Shown here: positions 29,451-37,467 of the stretch, one piece after another
Position numbering within the stretch: position 1 is the first letter of the stretch
How the letters are laid out: every line of letters begins with the position of its first letter
From: Evansella tamaricis
GTDB lineage: Bacteria; Bacillota; Bacilli; Bacillales; Salisediminibacteriaceae
Length of the DNA: 60,378 bases
Direction of reading: 5' to 3'
NCBI RefSeq assembly: GCF_019042215.1
Contig: NZ_JAHQCS010000092.1
Coordinates: 1-60,378 of the forward strand
Program-made: the position numbers and the translations under genes
Notes under the pieces: model-generated
What the model saw: only the letters and a program-made list of their open reading frames with translations
Database searches by the model: none
Told to the model about the DNA's origin: nothing

Positions 29451-30218
29451 CTAAATGTACAGTTTTGGTTGTGGTAAACCAGATTTTTGATCGGAATCAT
29501 TCGGTTTTTTCTGTTGTCTCGTTTTAGGGTGTTTTTTTTGCTTTTTCCTCTCTTTACTCCGTTTGGTAGGGGAGGGAGGTGTTTTCTTTTTTTTATTCTT
29601 CTCTTTATTGGAATTGTTATCACTAGAAGGATTTTCCGAATCATTATTCTCTTCCTGTTTTTCATCTCCTGATTCTTCCATTTCTGTTTCAGGTTCTGAG
29701 GTATCGTTATTGCTGTCATCTGTTTCTTCTTCCTCATTATCATCGTCATCGTTGGAATTTAACATTTCCATGAGTTGCGGGAGTGATTTTACTAAAGGAC
29801 CATATTGCTGTACCATTGGTCCAACTTGTTGGAAGGTTTCAATGGCTTTCTGGGCGTTCTCCATGAATCCTAATATACTTTCTAAAGTCCCACCTGAAGA
29901 AACTGTAGATGCAGCATTGCCTAGTGCACTACTTCCAGCAGCACCAGCCGTATTCGCTGCAGTGTTCATTACTCCAGTAGCTCCACCAGCCGCATTAGTT
30001 GCACCAGCGGCACTTGCCATACTCCTGCCGCCACCGAATAATCTGGACAGAAGGCCACCACCGCCTCGTGCTGCCTGCTGCATTGGCACATTAGACAATT
30101 GTTGAACTCCCTGTTGTAATCCTTGTTGTGGAAAAGCTGCTCCTGCTCCCCGCGAAAAAAGTCCGCCACCGAATGGCGAGGTAGGATTTCCAGGAGGAAA
30201 AGGGCGTGGTCCAAACAT
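29451..30218 (-). CDS. yqfQ: YqfQ (VrrA-like) family low-complexity protein
   Basis: A 255-residue protein. The N terminus is glycine/proline-rich (MFGPRPFPPGNP, then GGGLFSRGAGAAF), followed by an alanine-rich segment and a short helical core (about residues 110-165: LESILGFMENAQKAIETF). The C-terminal half is highly acidic then basic and ends PKLYI. This layout and the place before cshB match Bacillus YqfQ, a sporulation-associated protein of unknown function. I chose ATG 30218 because GAAAGG is nine bases upstream; a start at 30227 would abut that site. Confidence 0.82.
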   Translation of the reverse strand: MFGPRPFPPGNPTSPFGGGLFSRGAGAAFPQQGLQQGVQQLSNVPMQQAARGGGGLLSRLFGGGRSMASAAGATNAAGGATGVMNTAANTAGAAGSSALGNAASTVSSGGTLESILGFMENAQKAIETFQQVGPMVQQYGPLVKSLPQLMEMLNSNDDDDNEEEETDDSNNDTSEPETEMEESGDEKQEENNDSENPSSDNNSNKEKNKKKKTPPSPTKRSKERKKQKKHPKTRQQKKPNDSDQKSGLPQPKLYI

Positions 30219-30435
30219 TCTGACCATCCTTTCAAATACATGATCTCTCTTCTTAGGTATATGCAATAAGAAGAAATATGGTATAGGCACAGACTGTAAT
30301 TGCAGAAAATAAAAACAGAACAAAATGAAAAATACTTTTTTTAAATAAGTGGACAAAACTGGTAAGTACTTCTATAGTCATGATAAAATGTATAGTTAGT
30401 GTCAGGACTTAAGCAATTAAAGGAAGGATAAAACA

Positions 30436-31734
30436 ATGGAACATAACTTTGAACGATTTCAATTAAAACATTTTTTAATTGAAGCACTGAAAGCTCAACA
30501 TATTGATTTGCCTACGGAGATTCAAGAAAGGTTAATCCCAGCCATACGCAATGGGTTAGATGTCATTGGACAATCACAGACTGGAACCGGAAAAACATAT
30601 GCTTTTTTATTGCCAATCGTGGACCGTTTGGATATAGAAATTCAAGAGACTCAAGCTGTGATTACTGCTCCAACGAGAGAACTGGCAAGCCAGTTATATG
30701 ATGAATTAAAGAAGTTAACTGATTTTTCCGAAAAAATTCATTCGCAGTTAGTGGTAGGTGGAACAGACCGTCTCCGAATGATGGATAAGTTAAAACATCG
30801 CCCTCATATCGTTGTAGGTACTCCTGGTCGTGTCTCAGACATGATTGATAAGCAGGCATTAGATGTTCGCCATGTGAAAATGTTTGTGGTTGATGAGGCA
30901 GACCAAATGCTTGATATGGGATTCATAGAAGATGTGGATAAGGCTGCTAGCCGGATGGGAGAAGACTTGCAAATGATGGTGTTCTCAGCAACCATTCCTG
31001 TAAAACTGCAACCGTTTTTAAGGAAATACTTAAAGAATCCAAGACATGTGGAAGTACAACCGAAAGATGTTGCACCAAGAAACATTGAACATTGGCTTGT
31101 ACCGGATCGTGATCGTGACCGGAAAGAGATGGTTGCACAAATAGCAAAATCATTAAATCCTTATTTGGCAGTCATCTTTACGAATACGAAAGAGGCAGCA
31201 GACGAGGTGTTTGAAGCAATACAGACAGCGGGTTTAAACGGGGACCTGTTGCATGGGGGAATAAGCCCTAGACAACGGAAAAAAGTCATGAAACGATTAC
31301 AGGACGCTGAAGTACAATATCTCGTTGCAAGTGATCTTGTAGCTCGAGGAATTGATGTTAAGGGAATCACTCATATTATAAATTACGAAATTCCTAAGGA
31401 GTTAGAGTATTATATCCATCGGGTTGGTCGTACTGCACGTGCAGGATGGGATGGAATTGCTGTTACCCTTTTTGGAAGACATGATCAAGAGAGTATTGAG
31501 AAACTAGAAAAACAAGGGATATCCTTTATCCATCGAGAGTTGAAGAACGGAGAATGGGTCACCATTGAAAAACGAGCTCGTCCAGCGAAGAAACAAACTG
31601 ATCGACCTGGTCCTACCCGTGCTATTTCCAAAAAAGTGAACAAAGTAAAACCAGGCTATAAAAAGAAAGCCCGATACAAGCGGGAAAAAGAGGAAAAGAG
31701 ACAGCGTAAGATTGAAAGTAGAAGAAAAAAATAA
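30436..31734 (+). CDS. cshB: DEAD-box ATP-dependent RNA helicase CshB
   Basis: A 432-residue RNA helicase. It shows motif I (QTGTGKT), Ia (PTRELA), II (VDEADQ), III (SAT) and VI (HRVGRTAR). Its C-terminal tail (about 385-432) is very basic and likely binds RNA. CshB is a cold-shock-associated helicase acting in RNA decay and ribosome assembly. AAAGGAAGG precedes the ATG. It is followed by nfo 30 bases downstream, as in B. subtilis. Confidence 0.95.
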   Translation: MEHNFERFQLKHFLIEALKAQHIDLPTEIQERLIPAIRNGLDVIGQSQTGTGKTYAFLLPIVDRLDIEIQETQAVITAPTRELASQLYDELKKLTDFSEKIHSQLVVGGTDRLRMMDKLKHRPHIVVGTPGRVSDMIDKQALDVRHVKMFVVDEADQMLDMGFIEDVDKAASRMGEDLQMMVFSATIPVKLQPFLRKYLKNPRHVEVQPKDVAPRNIEHWLVPDRDRDRKEMVAQIAKSLNPYLAVIFTNTKEAADEVFEAIQTAGLNGDLLHGGISPRQRKKVMKRLQDAEVQYLVASDLVARGIDVKGITHIINYEIPKELEYYIHRVGRTARAGWDGIAVTLFGRHDQESIEKLEKQGISFIHRELKNGEWVTIEKRARPAKKQTDRPGPTRAISKKVNKVKPGYKKKARYKREKEEKRQRKIESRRKK

Positions 31735-31764
31735 AGATAGAATCATTGGGAGAGGATGAATAAA

Positions 31765-32661
31765 ATGTTATTAGGCTCGCATGTTTCCATGAGCGGAAAA
31801 AAGATGTTACTGGCTGCCAGTGAAGAGGCTGCATCCTACGGGGCAACCACTTTTATGGTTTACACAGGGGCACCTCAAAATACAAGAAGGAAAAAAATCG
31901 AAGACTTGAATATTGAACTTGGAAAAGAACATATGGATGCGAATGGTATTTCAAACATCGTTGTCCACGCCCCTTATATCATTAATATTGGCAATTCAGA
32001 AAAGAAAGAAACTTTTCAATTGGGAGTTGATTTTTTAAGGAGTGAAATAGAAAGGACAGAAGCATTAGGATCAAAACAAATCGTACTTCATCCTGGTGCT
32101 CATATTGGTGCAGGTGCAGATAAGGGAATAGCAAAAATTATTGAAGGATTAAACGAAGTTTTAGATAAAAACCAGCATGTGCAAATTGCATTGGAAACAA
32201 TGGCTGGAAAAGGATCTGAATGTGGAAGGTCCTTTGATGAGATTGCCAAAATTATCGACGGGGTTACACATAATGAGAAGTTATCCGTCTGTTTTGATAC
32301 GTGTCACGTTCATGATGCAGGGTATGACATCGTTGATCATTTGGAAGATGTTTTAAAGGAGTTTGATCAGATTGTGGGACTTGATCGAATCAAAGTCCTT
32401 CACGTTAATGACAGTAAAAATGAGCGTGGAGCAAGGAAAGACAGACATGAAAACATCGGCTTTGGCCATATTGGCTTCGAGGCACTGGAACGGATTCTAT
32501 ATCACGATGCCTTTGTAAATGTGCCGAAAATTCTCGAGACACCTTATGTTGGAGAGGATAAAAAGGATAAGAAAGCACCATATAAATTAGAGATTGACAT
32601 GATTAAAGCAAAGCTATTCGATGAAAGACTGAAGGAAAAATTGGTGGGTGCTTCCGTTTAA
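31765..32661 (+). CDS. nfo: Endonuclease IV (AP endonuclease)
   Basis: A 298-residue zinc-dependent TIM-barrel AP endonuclease for base-excision repair; in B. subtilis it protects spores. Characteristic segments are [15 protein letters not shown] at the start, [10 protein letters not shown] and [17 protein letters not shown] 31765 lies nine bases after AGAGG; an in-frame ATG at 31756 abuts that site, and the shorter form matches the usual 297-residue length. Confidence 0.96.
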   Translation: MLLGSHVSMSGKKMLLAASEEAASYGATTFMVYTGAPQNTRRKKIEDLNIELGKEHMDANGISNIVVHAPYIINIGNSEKKETFQLGVDFLRSEIERTEALGSKQIVLHPGAHIGAGADKGIAKIIEGLNEVLDKNQHVQIALETMAGKGSECGRSFDEIAKIIDGVTHNEKLSVCFDTCHVHDAGYDIVDHLEDVLKEFDQIVGLDRIKVLHVNDSKNERGARKDRHENIGFGHIGFEALERILYHDAFVNVPKILETPYVGEDKKDKKAPYKLEIDMIKAKLFDERLKEKLVGASV

Positions 32662-32669
32662 ATGAAATA

Positions 32670-32720
32670 AAAAAAAGAGTAATAACATTGGGAAAAGGCC
32701 CTGTTATTACTCTTTTTTGT
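32670..32720. terminator. Bidirectional terminator between nfo and yqfT
   Basis: AAAAAAGAGTAATAACA (32671-32687) pairs with TGTTATTACTCTTTTTT (32702-32718). T-runs are present in both directions. Confidence 0.93.
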
Positions 32721-32744
32721 CTTTAAGATTTGCTTAAGTTTTTG

Positions 32745-33020
32745 TTATTCAATGGAATAGTCCAAATATTGCTCATAAGGTTTAAGTAAAGATTTTGCTT
32801 TCTTATAAAGACTTGGATCTAATTTTTTCAGTTTGTTGTTCACTTCTTGAACGAGTTGTTTGTTTCCGATATCAAAAGGTTTTTCGTGTAAGATAGATAG
32901 AATTTCTTTTGCCTGTTTTACCGTGATGGAAATGTTGTTTTCCCGGCCTAAACGAATTAATTCTTTTGCTGTTAATCCACGTATTTTTTGATTAACCATT
33001 TGTTGAATAACAGGATTCAA
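32745..33020 (-). CDS. yqfT: DUF2624 family protein YqfT
   Basis: A 91-residue helical protein with the family's opening (VIQQMVNQKIRGLTAKELIRL) and closing (LLKPYEQYLDYS) segments. The function is unknown. The start is TTG 33020, eight bases after AGGAGG. The gene is convergent with nfo, as in B. subtilis. Confidence 0.88.
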   Translation of the reverse strand: MNPVIQQMVNQKIRGLTAKELIRLGRENNISITVKQAKEILSILHEKPFDIGNKQLVQEVNNKLKKLDPSLYKKAKSLLKPYEQYLDYSIE

Positions 33021-33140
33021 AACAAATGCCTCCTTTGTATTATTAAGTATACTATTTTATGATTATGGATTTATAAGAAAAATGTTCCAAAATAATGTAT
33101 AATGTGAAATATAATGGATTTATGATTGGGGAGCTCGACA

Positions 33141-34484
33141 TTGAAAAATAGTAAAGACTATCTCAATAATACCTATCTAAAAGAAATGATCGGGCTCACG
33201 GACGACTGGAAATTTATTTTCTCTACAGATTTTACATTAATTGACGCGTTCGTGAAAGATTTGGAAGTGCAAGAAATAATTAGAAATAATTTTCACGATT
33301 GTTTTCCTGATAAAGAAAAGGATCGTTTTTTTGACTTTTTTCAGAAGATTAAGACGTCTTCTGAAGGGGTAATGGAAAGTCTTCGCATGAAGATCTTGGA
33401 TGATGAATTTGACTTAAAAATGACCGGAGTTCTTTATGAAGATAAAGTCCTTATAAGTGGAGAAGTTATGGAGAATGATCTTGAAGATTTATCTGAACTA
33501 TTGGAGGGACTGCTTTCCCCTGCGTTGGTTTTATCAAAGGGTGGGAAGGTTATCCATAGTAATACTTATTTTGGAAAACTCTTGTCCGATTATGGATATG
33601 AAAAGAAAATTGACTTATCAGAAACGGATAATCCAATTTTACGAACCATTAACGAACTTTATAGAACATGGAATCTAACTGGAAGATCTCCCCTAGGAGA
33701 AAGGATATATCAAGAGCATGGCATAAGATTAGTCATTAAAGGTTCCAACTATAAGGATTGTTTGTTCGTTTCTGTAAAAGATGAAAGTTTTCAAGAACGG
33801 TTTGAAGAATTACTGAAAAATCAGCAACAAATGGAAGTGGTGTCCCAAGTGGCAGCAGGCGTTGCTCATGAATTGAGAAACCCCCTTTCTGTTATTAAAG
33901 GATTCCTTCAATTATCGCGATTATCTAATAATATTGATAAATATTATGACACTATTTTTACGGAGATGGAAAGAATGAATACAATTATTGAAGACTTCCT
34001 TTCTGTGTCTCGAAAAAAAATACATAAACAATACATTAAACCTAAGAAACTGATGGAATCATTATTAATGATTTTTAAATCGGAATGTATTCTTCACGAT
34101 ATTGAATTCACAAATTCCATAGTAGATTATCCAGCTAATCTGCATGTGAATGAACAAATGATTAAGCAAGTGCTATTAAATATTCTTCGTAATTCTGTGG
34201 AGGCTTATGAAGGACAAAAACTGGACCGTATTTTTAAGTTGGAGTCAAAAGTAGAATCCAATTGGCTTCGTATTGATTTGACGGATCACGGACCAGGAAT
34301 ACCTCCTAAGATCATAGAGCGGATTGATGAACCGTTTTTTACGACAAAGGAAAAGGGAACAGGCATTGGAATTCCCTTATGTAAACATATTATTGAAGAA
34401 CATCAAGGGAAATTTAACGTCTTTAGTAAGATGGGAAAGGGAACGATGGTTTCCATATTTTTACCTTTACATGAGGATAATTGA
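33141..34484 (+). CDS. Sporulation-type sensor histidine kinase
   Basis: A 447-residue cytosolic histidine kinase with no membrane segment. A PAS-like sensor region (about residues 20-215) precedes a HisKA domain with the phospho-accepting H243 in AAGVAHELRNPLSVIKGF. The HATPase domain has NILRNSVEA (N box), DHGPGIP (G1) and FFTTKEKGTGIGI (F/G2). The HELRNPLSVIKGFLQ sequence is typical of Bacillus Spo0F-phosphorylating kinases. No response regulator is adjacent, so it is an orphan and may feed the Spo0A phosphorelay (inference). The start is taken as TTG 33141 with GGGGAG six bases upstream; TTG 33126 is also in frame. Confidence 0.87.
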   Translation: MKNSKDYLNNTYLKEMIGLTDDWKFIFSTDFTLIDAFVKDLEVQEIIRNNFHDCFPDKEKDRFFDFFQKIKTSSEGVMESLRMKILDDEFDLKMTGVLYEDKVLISGEVMENDLEDLSELLEGLLSPALVLSKGGKVIHSNTYFGKLLSDYGYEKKIDLSETDNPILRTINELYRTWNLTGRSPLGERIYQEHGIRLVIKGSNYKDCLFVSVKDESFQERFEELLKNQQQMEVVSQVAAGVAHELRNPLSVIKGFLQLSRLSNNIDKYYDTIFTEMERMNTIIEDFLSVSRKKIHKQYIKPKKLMESLLMIFKSECILHDIEFTNSIVDYPANLHVNEQMIKQVLLNILRNSVEAYEGQKLDRIFKLESKVESNWLRIDLTDHGPGIPPKIIERIDEPFFTTKEKGTGIGIPLCKHIIEEHQGKFNVFSKMGKGTMVSIFLPLHEDN

Positions 34485-34493
34485 ACATTTTCG

Positions 34494-34522
34494 AAAAAAC
34501 TCCCATTATGGGGAGTTTTTTT
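34494..34522 (+). terminator. Terminator after the histidine kinase
   Basis: AAAAAACTCCC is followed by a five-base loop, GGGGAGTTTTTTT and a continued T-run. Confidence 0.9.
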
Positions 34523-34543
34523 CATATTTGGTGCAGGAAAGGA

Positions 34544-34572
34544 TTGCAAAAATCAAAGTTGGGGTTTATAAT
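34544..34572 (+). promoter_or_regulatory. Sigma-A promoter of the metal ABC transporter pair
   Basis: TTGCAA at 34544-34549, a 17-base spacer and an exact TATAAT at 34567-34572. The MntR-like operator follows just downstream. Confidence 0.82.
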
Positions 34573-34582
34573 AACCTTAAAT

Positions 34583-34608
34583 AAAAAGTTTACTTAGGGC
34601 AACTTTTT
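34583..34608 (+). promoter_or_regulatory. MntR-like operator
   Basis: GTTTACTTAGGGCAAC (34588-34603) matches 13 of 16 positions of the B. subtilis MntR box as I recall it (GTTTCCTTAAGGCAAA orientation). It lies inside an AAAAAGTT/AACTTTTT inverted repeat that overlaps the expected transcription start. Operator function is inferred. Confidence 0.7.
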
Positions 34609-34732
34609 GAATCATGGTCAAAAAAGTCGATATCAATCACAAACGTTGCGTGCGCGACATATAATCCAATATATGAGCATAACTGGGCAGAGGTATTATA
34701 TATGTTTGAGGTCTGAGAAGAGGAGGATGAAT

Positions 34733-35491
34733 ATGAAAAAGAAGGATATGGTTGTTGTAAACAGACTGTCGGTTCACTACCACGGAAATCTGGCCTTAAA
34801 AGATGTTAGTTTTTCCGTAAATAGGGGTTCTATAGTTGGAGTAATCGGTCCTAATGGAGCTGGGAAATCCACATTGATGAAAGCGATGCTCGGTTTAGAG
34901 CGGAGTAAAGGGACAGTTTCTTTTTTCGATCAGCCTATAAAAGAAATACGTAAAAATATTGCTTATGTTCCCCAACGTAATACCATAGATTGGGATTTTC
35001 CAGTTAGAGTACTAGATGTGGTACTTATGGGAAGATATATGCATATACCTTGGTTTATGTTTACAAGGAAAGCAGATAAATTAAGGGCAATGGTGGCATT
35101 AAAAAAGGTTGGAATGGAGGAGTTTGCAAATCGTCAAATAGGTGAACTGTCCGGGGGGCAACAACAACGTGTATTTATAGCGCGGGCTCTTTCTCAGGAT
35201 TCCGACCTCTTCTTCTTAGATGAGCCATTTGTGGGAATCGATGTAAAGTCAGAAGAGATAATAGTGAACTTATTACATGAACTTCGCAATCAAGGGAAAA
35301 CCATTTTTGTTATACATCATGATTTAAGTAAAGTGGAGAAATACTTTGATCAACTCGTGCTCTTAAATCAGGAATTGATCCATGCAGGGAACGTGAAGGA
35401 TGTCTATAGTGCGGAAAACTTAAAACGGGCTTATCAGGGAAGTGCTGCTCTTATGAAAGAAGGTAAAGAATTGGTGGTGGTGAATCCATGA
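34733..35491 (+). CDS. Metal (probably manganese) ABC transporter ATP-binding protein
   Basis: A 252-residue ABC ATPase of the metal-chelate family. Walker A is GPNGAGKST, the signature is LSGGQQQRVFIARAL and Walker B is LFFLDEP. ATG 34733 is six bases after AGGAGG. The permease overlaps its end by four bases. The MntR-like operator upstream points to manganese. No substrate-binding lipoprotein gene lies next to it, unlike mntABCD. The sequence between the promoter and start (34609-34732) shows nothing else recognised. Confidence 0.88.
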   Translation: MKKKDMVVVNRLSVHYHGNLALKDVSFSVNRGSIVGVIGPNGAGKSTLMKAMLGLERSKGTVSFFDQPIKEIRKNIAYVPQRNTIDWDFPVRVLDVVLMGRYMHIPWFMFTRKADKLRAMVALKKVGMEEFANRQIGELSGGQQQRVFIARALSQDSDLFFLDEPFVGIDVKSEEIIVNLLHELRNQGKTIFVIHHDLSKVEKYFDQLVLLNQELIHAGNVKDVYSAENLKRAYQGSAALMKEGKELVVVNP

Positions 35492-36354
35492 TCGGTCAAA
35501 TCAGTTCTTTTATAGATCAACTCGTTCGATATCAATATTTGCAAAATGCCATGCTTGCAGCGATCCTCGTTGGTATTATATGTGGTGTCATAGGGTGTTT
35601 CATTATATTAAGGGGGATGGCACTGATGGGGGACGCTATATCCCATGCTGTCTTACCAGGGGTAGTTATCGCATACATGCTTGGTGCCAGCTTCTTCATT
35701 GGTGCTGTGATAACAGGTGTATTAACCGCATTATCCATTGGCTACATTTCACAAAATAGCCGAATAAAAGAAGATTCGGCAATAGGGATAATGTTTACAG
35801 CAATGTTTGCTCTTGGTATTGTGATGATTACTGGTTTACAAGGAACAAGTGTTGATCTGTGGCATATTTTATTTGGGAATGTATTAGCAGTATCAAAGGT
35901 TGACCTCTGGATTACAGTAGGAATAGGGGCATTTGTTTTACTTGCAGTAGTTCTCTTCTACCGCCCATTACTACTAAGCACTTTTGATGAGACTATGGCA
36001 AAGGCATCTGGTCTACCGGTAAAATTCATTCATTACATGTTAATGCTTTTATTATCATTAGTGACAGTAGCATCACTTCAAACGGTTGGAATTGTACTTG
36101 TTGTAGCTATGCTGATAACACCAGGGGCAACAGCTTACTTATTAACGGACCGATTTCCGGTCATGTTGCTTTTATCTGCGTTCTTTGGTGTCGTATCTGC
36201 TGTTGCAGGAATCTTTTTCTCGGTGATTTATGATGTATCATCCGGTGCATCCATCGTACTGGTGGCATCTATATTGTTTCTATTTGCACTTTTCTTTTCG
36301 CCAAAACAGGGAATTATCCCAAGGATGTTACGTACTCCAATACAGCAAGGCTAA
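35488..36354 (+). CDS. Metal (probably manganese) ABC transporter permease
   Basis: A 288-residue membrane protein with eight to nine hydrophobic helices, of the ZnuB/MntC/PsaC permease family. Markers are FIILRGMALMGDAISHAVLPG near the start and VGIVLVVAMLITPGATAYLLT in the second half. It starts within the ATPase stop codon (ATGA). It presumably homodimerises, as only one permease gene is present. A strong terminator follows. Confidence 0.9.
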   Translation: MIGQISSFIDQLVRYQYLQNAMLAAILVGIICGVIGCFIILRGMALMGDAISHAVLPGVVIAYMLGASFFIGAVITGVLTALSIGYISQNSRIKEDSAIGIMFTAMFALGIVMITGLQGTSVDLWHILFGNVLAVSKVDLWITVGIGAFVLLAVVLFYRPLLLSTFDETMAKASGLPVKFIHYMLMLLLSLVTVASLQTVGIVLVVAMLITPGATAYLLTDRFPVMLLLSAFFGVVSAVAGIFFSVIYDVSSGASIVLVASILFLFALFFSPKQGIIPRMLRTPIQQG

Positions 36355-36400
36355 ATTTTGTAAAGAATACAGATTAAGGAAAGAGACGCGTTGAAAAAAG

Positions 36401-36448
36401 AGGTCACTGAAAAAGTATCTTACAACTTTTTCAGTGGCCTTTTATTTG
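36401..36448 (+). terminator. Terminator after the metal ABC pair
   Basis: AGGTCACTGAAAAAGT (36401-36416) pairs with ACTTTTTCAGTGGCCT (36425-36440), with one G-U pair, then TTTTATTT. Confidence 0.9.
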
Positions 36449-36451
36449 TAT

Positions 36452-36562
36452 GGCAATGGCGTCGCTCGCCTGATAGGAGAAAATCGCTCTTATCAGGCTT
36501 TTTAAAGATTGCGACGGCTATACTCATTGCGTGAAGGAACTGTAAAAGTGGAAAAGCATCCT
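36452..36562 (-). repeat. Dispersed repeat, inverted partner of the element at the window end
   Basis: CGTCGCTCGCCTGATAGGAG, TTTTTAAAGATTGCGACGGCTA and GAACTGTAAAAGTGGAA are found in reverse complement at 60270-60378. It includes an inner CCTGATAGGAG/CTCTTATCAGG inverted repeat. The two copies lie about 24 kb apart in opposite orientation. Confidence 0.88.
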
Positions 36563-36614
36563 TCATAAAATGTTTACCAGGACAAAACTGTGGTATTAAT
36601 ATAATGGGTTTTCG

Positions 36615-36643
36615 TTGCAGTTGTGGGAAAAATGGTATATGAT
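36615..36643 (+). promoter_or_regulatory. Sigma-A promoter of the SLT-domain gene
   Basis: TTGCAG at 36615-36620, a 17-base spacer and TATGAT at 36638-36643. Confidence 0.6.
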
Positions 36644-36690
36644 ACATAATTGTATATTCTGGGAGGAATGTACACTAAGGAGGTACACCT

Positions 36691-37413
36691 ATGCATCTAA
36701 AAAAAGGACATGCTATTCTCGCAATGGCAACTGCTGTAATTATATTACTCATTGTTGGAACAGAACATATGAAACTGAAGGAACAAATTAGGGAAATGGA
36801 AGTTAGTTTAAATGCTCAGGAACAGGAATACAAACAAGCATTAAATGTAGAAAGGATAAAAGGATTCGTTGACTATTCGGAAAGGGAAGGCATATCGTCT
36901 AGTTATCTCTCATGGAAAGAAGCACATGAAATTGCTGAACACTTTTATGAAGACAGTGATGGGAGGTTTCAAAAGGAATGGGCCATATTCTTAGCCATGG
37001 AAACGGATGGGAAAGAGTTAGACCCGTTCCTTGTCTATGAGTTATTAAAAGTGGAAACTGGAGGAACTTTCGACCCTCATTTAATCGGACCAGAAACTCC
37101 ATATGGACATGCTTATGGGTTAGCCCAATTTATGACAAATACCGGGCCGTGGATAGCTGAAATGGCAGGCATTCCATATGAACAGGATAAGTTATTTGAT
37201 CCCATTTATTCCATTCAGCTGGCTATTGTCTATTTAGATTTTCTTTATCAACAATACGGAGATTGGAATCATGCGTTAACAGCATATCATCGAGGAATCT
37301 ATGGGTTGGAACAGTACATTGAAGAAAATGGGCATGCCGAAAGCTGGTATGCAGTATTAATTCAAGAGAATGCAGAAGACAGTCAGTTGTTATCTTACGA
37401 GCAAGGAAATTAA
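36691..37413 (+). CDS. Membrane-anchored lytic transglycosylase-like (SLT-domain) protein
   Basis: A 240-residue protein with an N-terminal membrane anchor (about residues 9-24), a coiled-coil linker (25-55) and a lysozyme-like SLT domain (about 110-225). Family landmarks are VYELLKVETGG (catalytic-glutamate region), AYGLAQFM and HALTAYHRG. It probably cleaves peptidoglycan outside the membrane. AAGGAGGT precedes the ATG. It is monocistronic and convergent with ppk. The physiological role is unknown. Confidence 0.87.
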   Translation: MHLKKGHAILAMATAVIILLIVGTEHMKLKEQIREMEVSLNAQEQEYKQALNVERIKGFVDYSEREGISSSYLSWKEAHEIAEHFYEDSDGRFQKEWAIFLAMETDGKELDPFLVYELLKVETGGTFDPHLIGPETPYGHAYGLAQFMTNTGPWIAEMAGIPYEQDKLFDPIYSIQLAIVYLDFLYQQYGDWNHALTAYHRGIYGLEQYIEENGHAESWYAVLIQENAEDSQLLSYEQGN

Positions 37414-37430
37414 ATCTAACTATAGAAAGT

Positions 37431-37466
37431 AGGATGTCTCGTGTTCTGTTGAGACATCCTTTTAAA
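37431..37466. terminator. Terminator between the SLT gene and ppk
   Basis: AGGATGTCTC (37431-37440) pairs with GAGACATCCT (37451-37460), then TTTT. It lies between convergent genes. Confidence 0.85.
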
Positions 37467-37467
37467 A

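Noticed and set aside
29563-30105. 180-codon plus-strand frame opposite yqfQ
   Set aside because: It is a mirror of the low-complexity, biased composition of yqfQ (serine/alanine-rich antisense) and lacks a start site.
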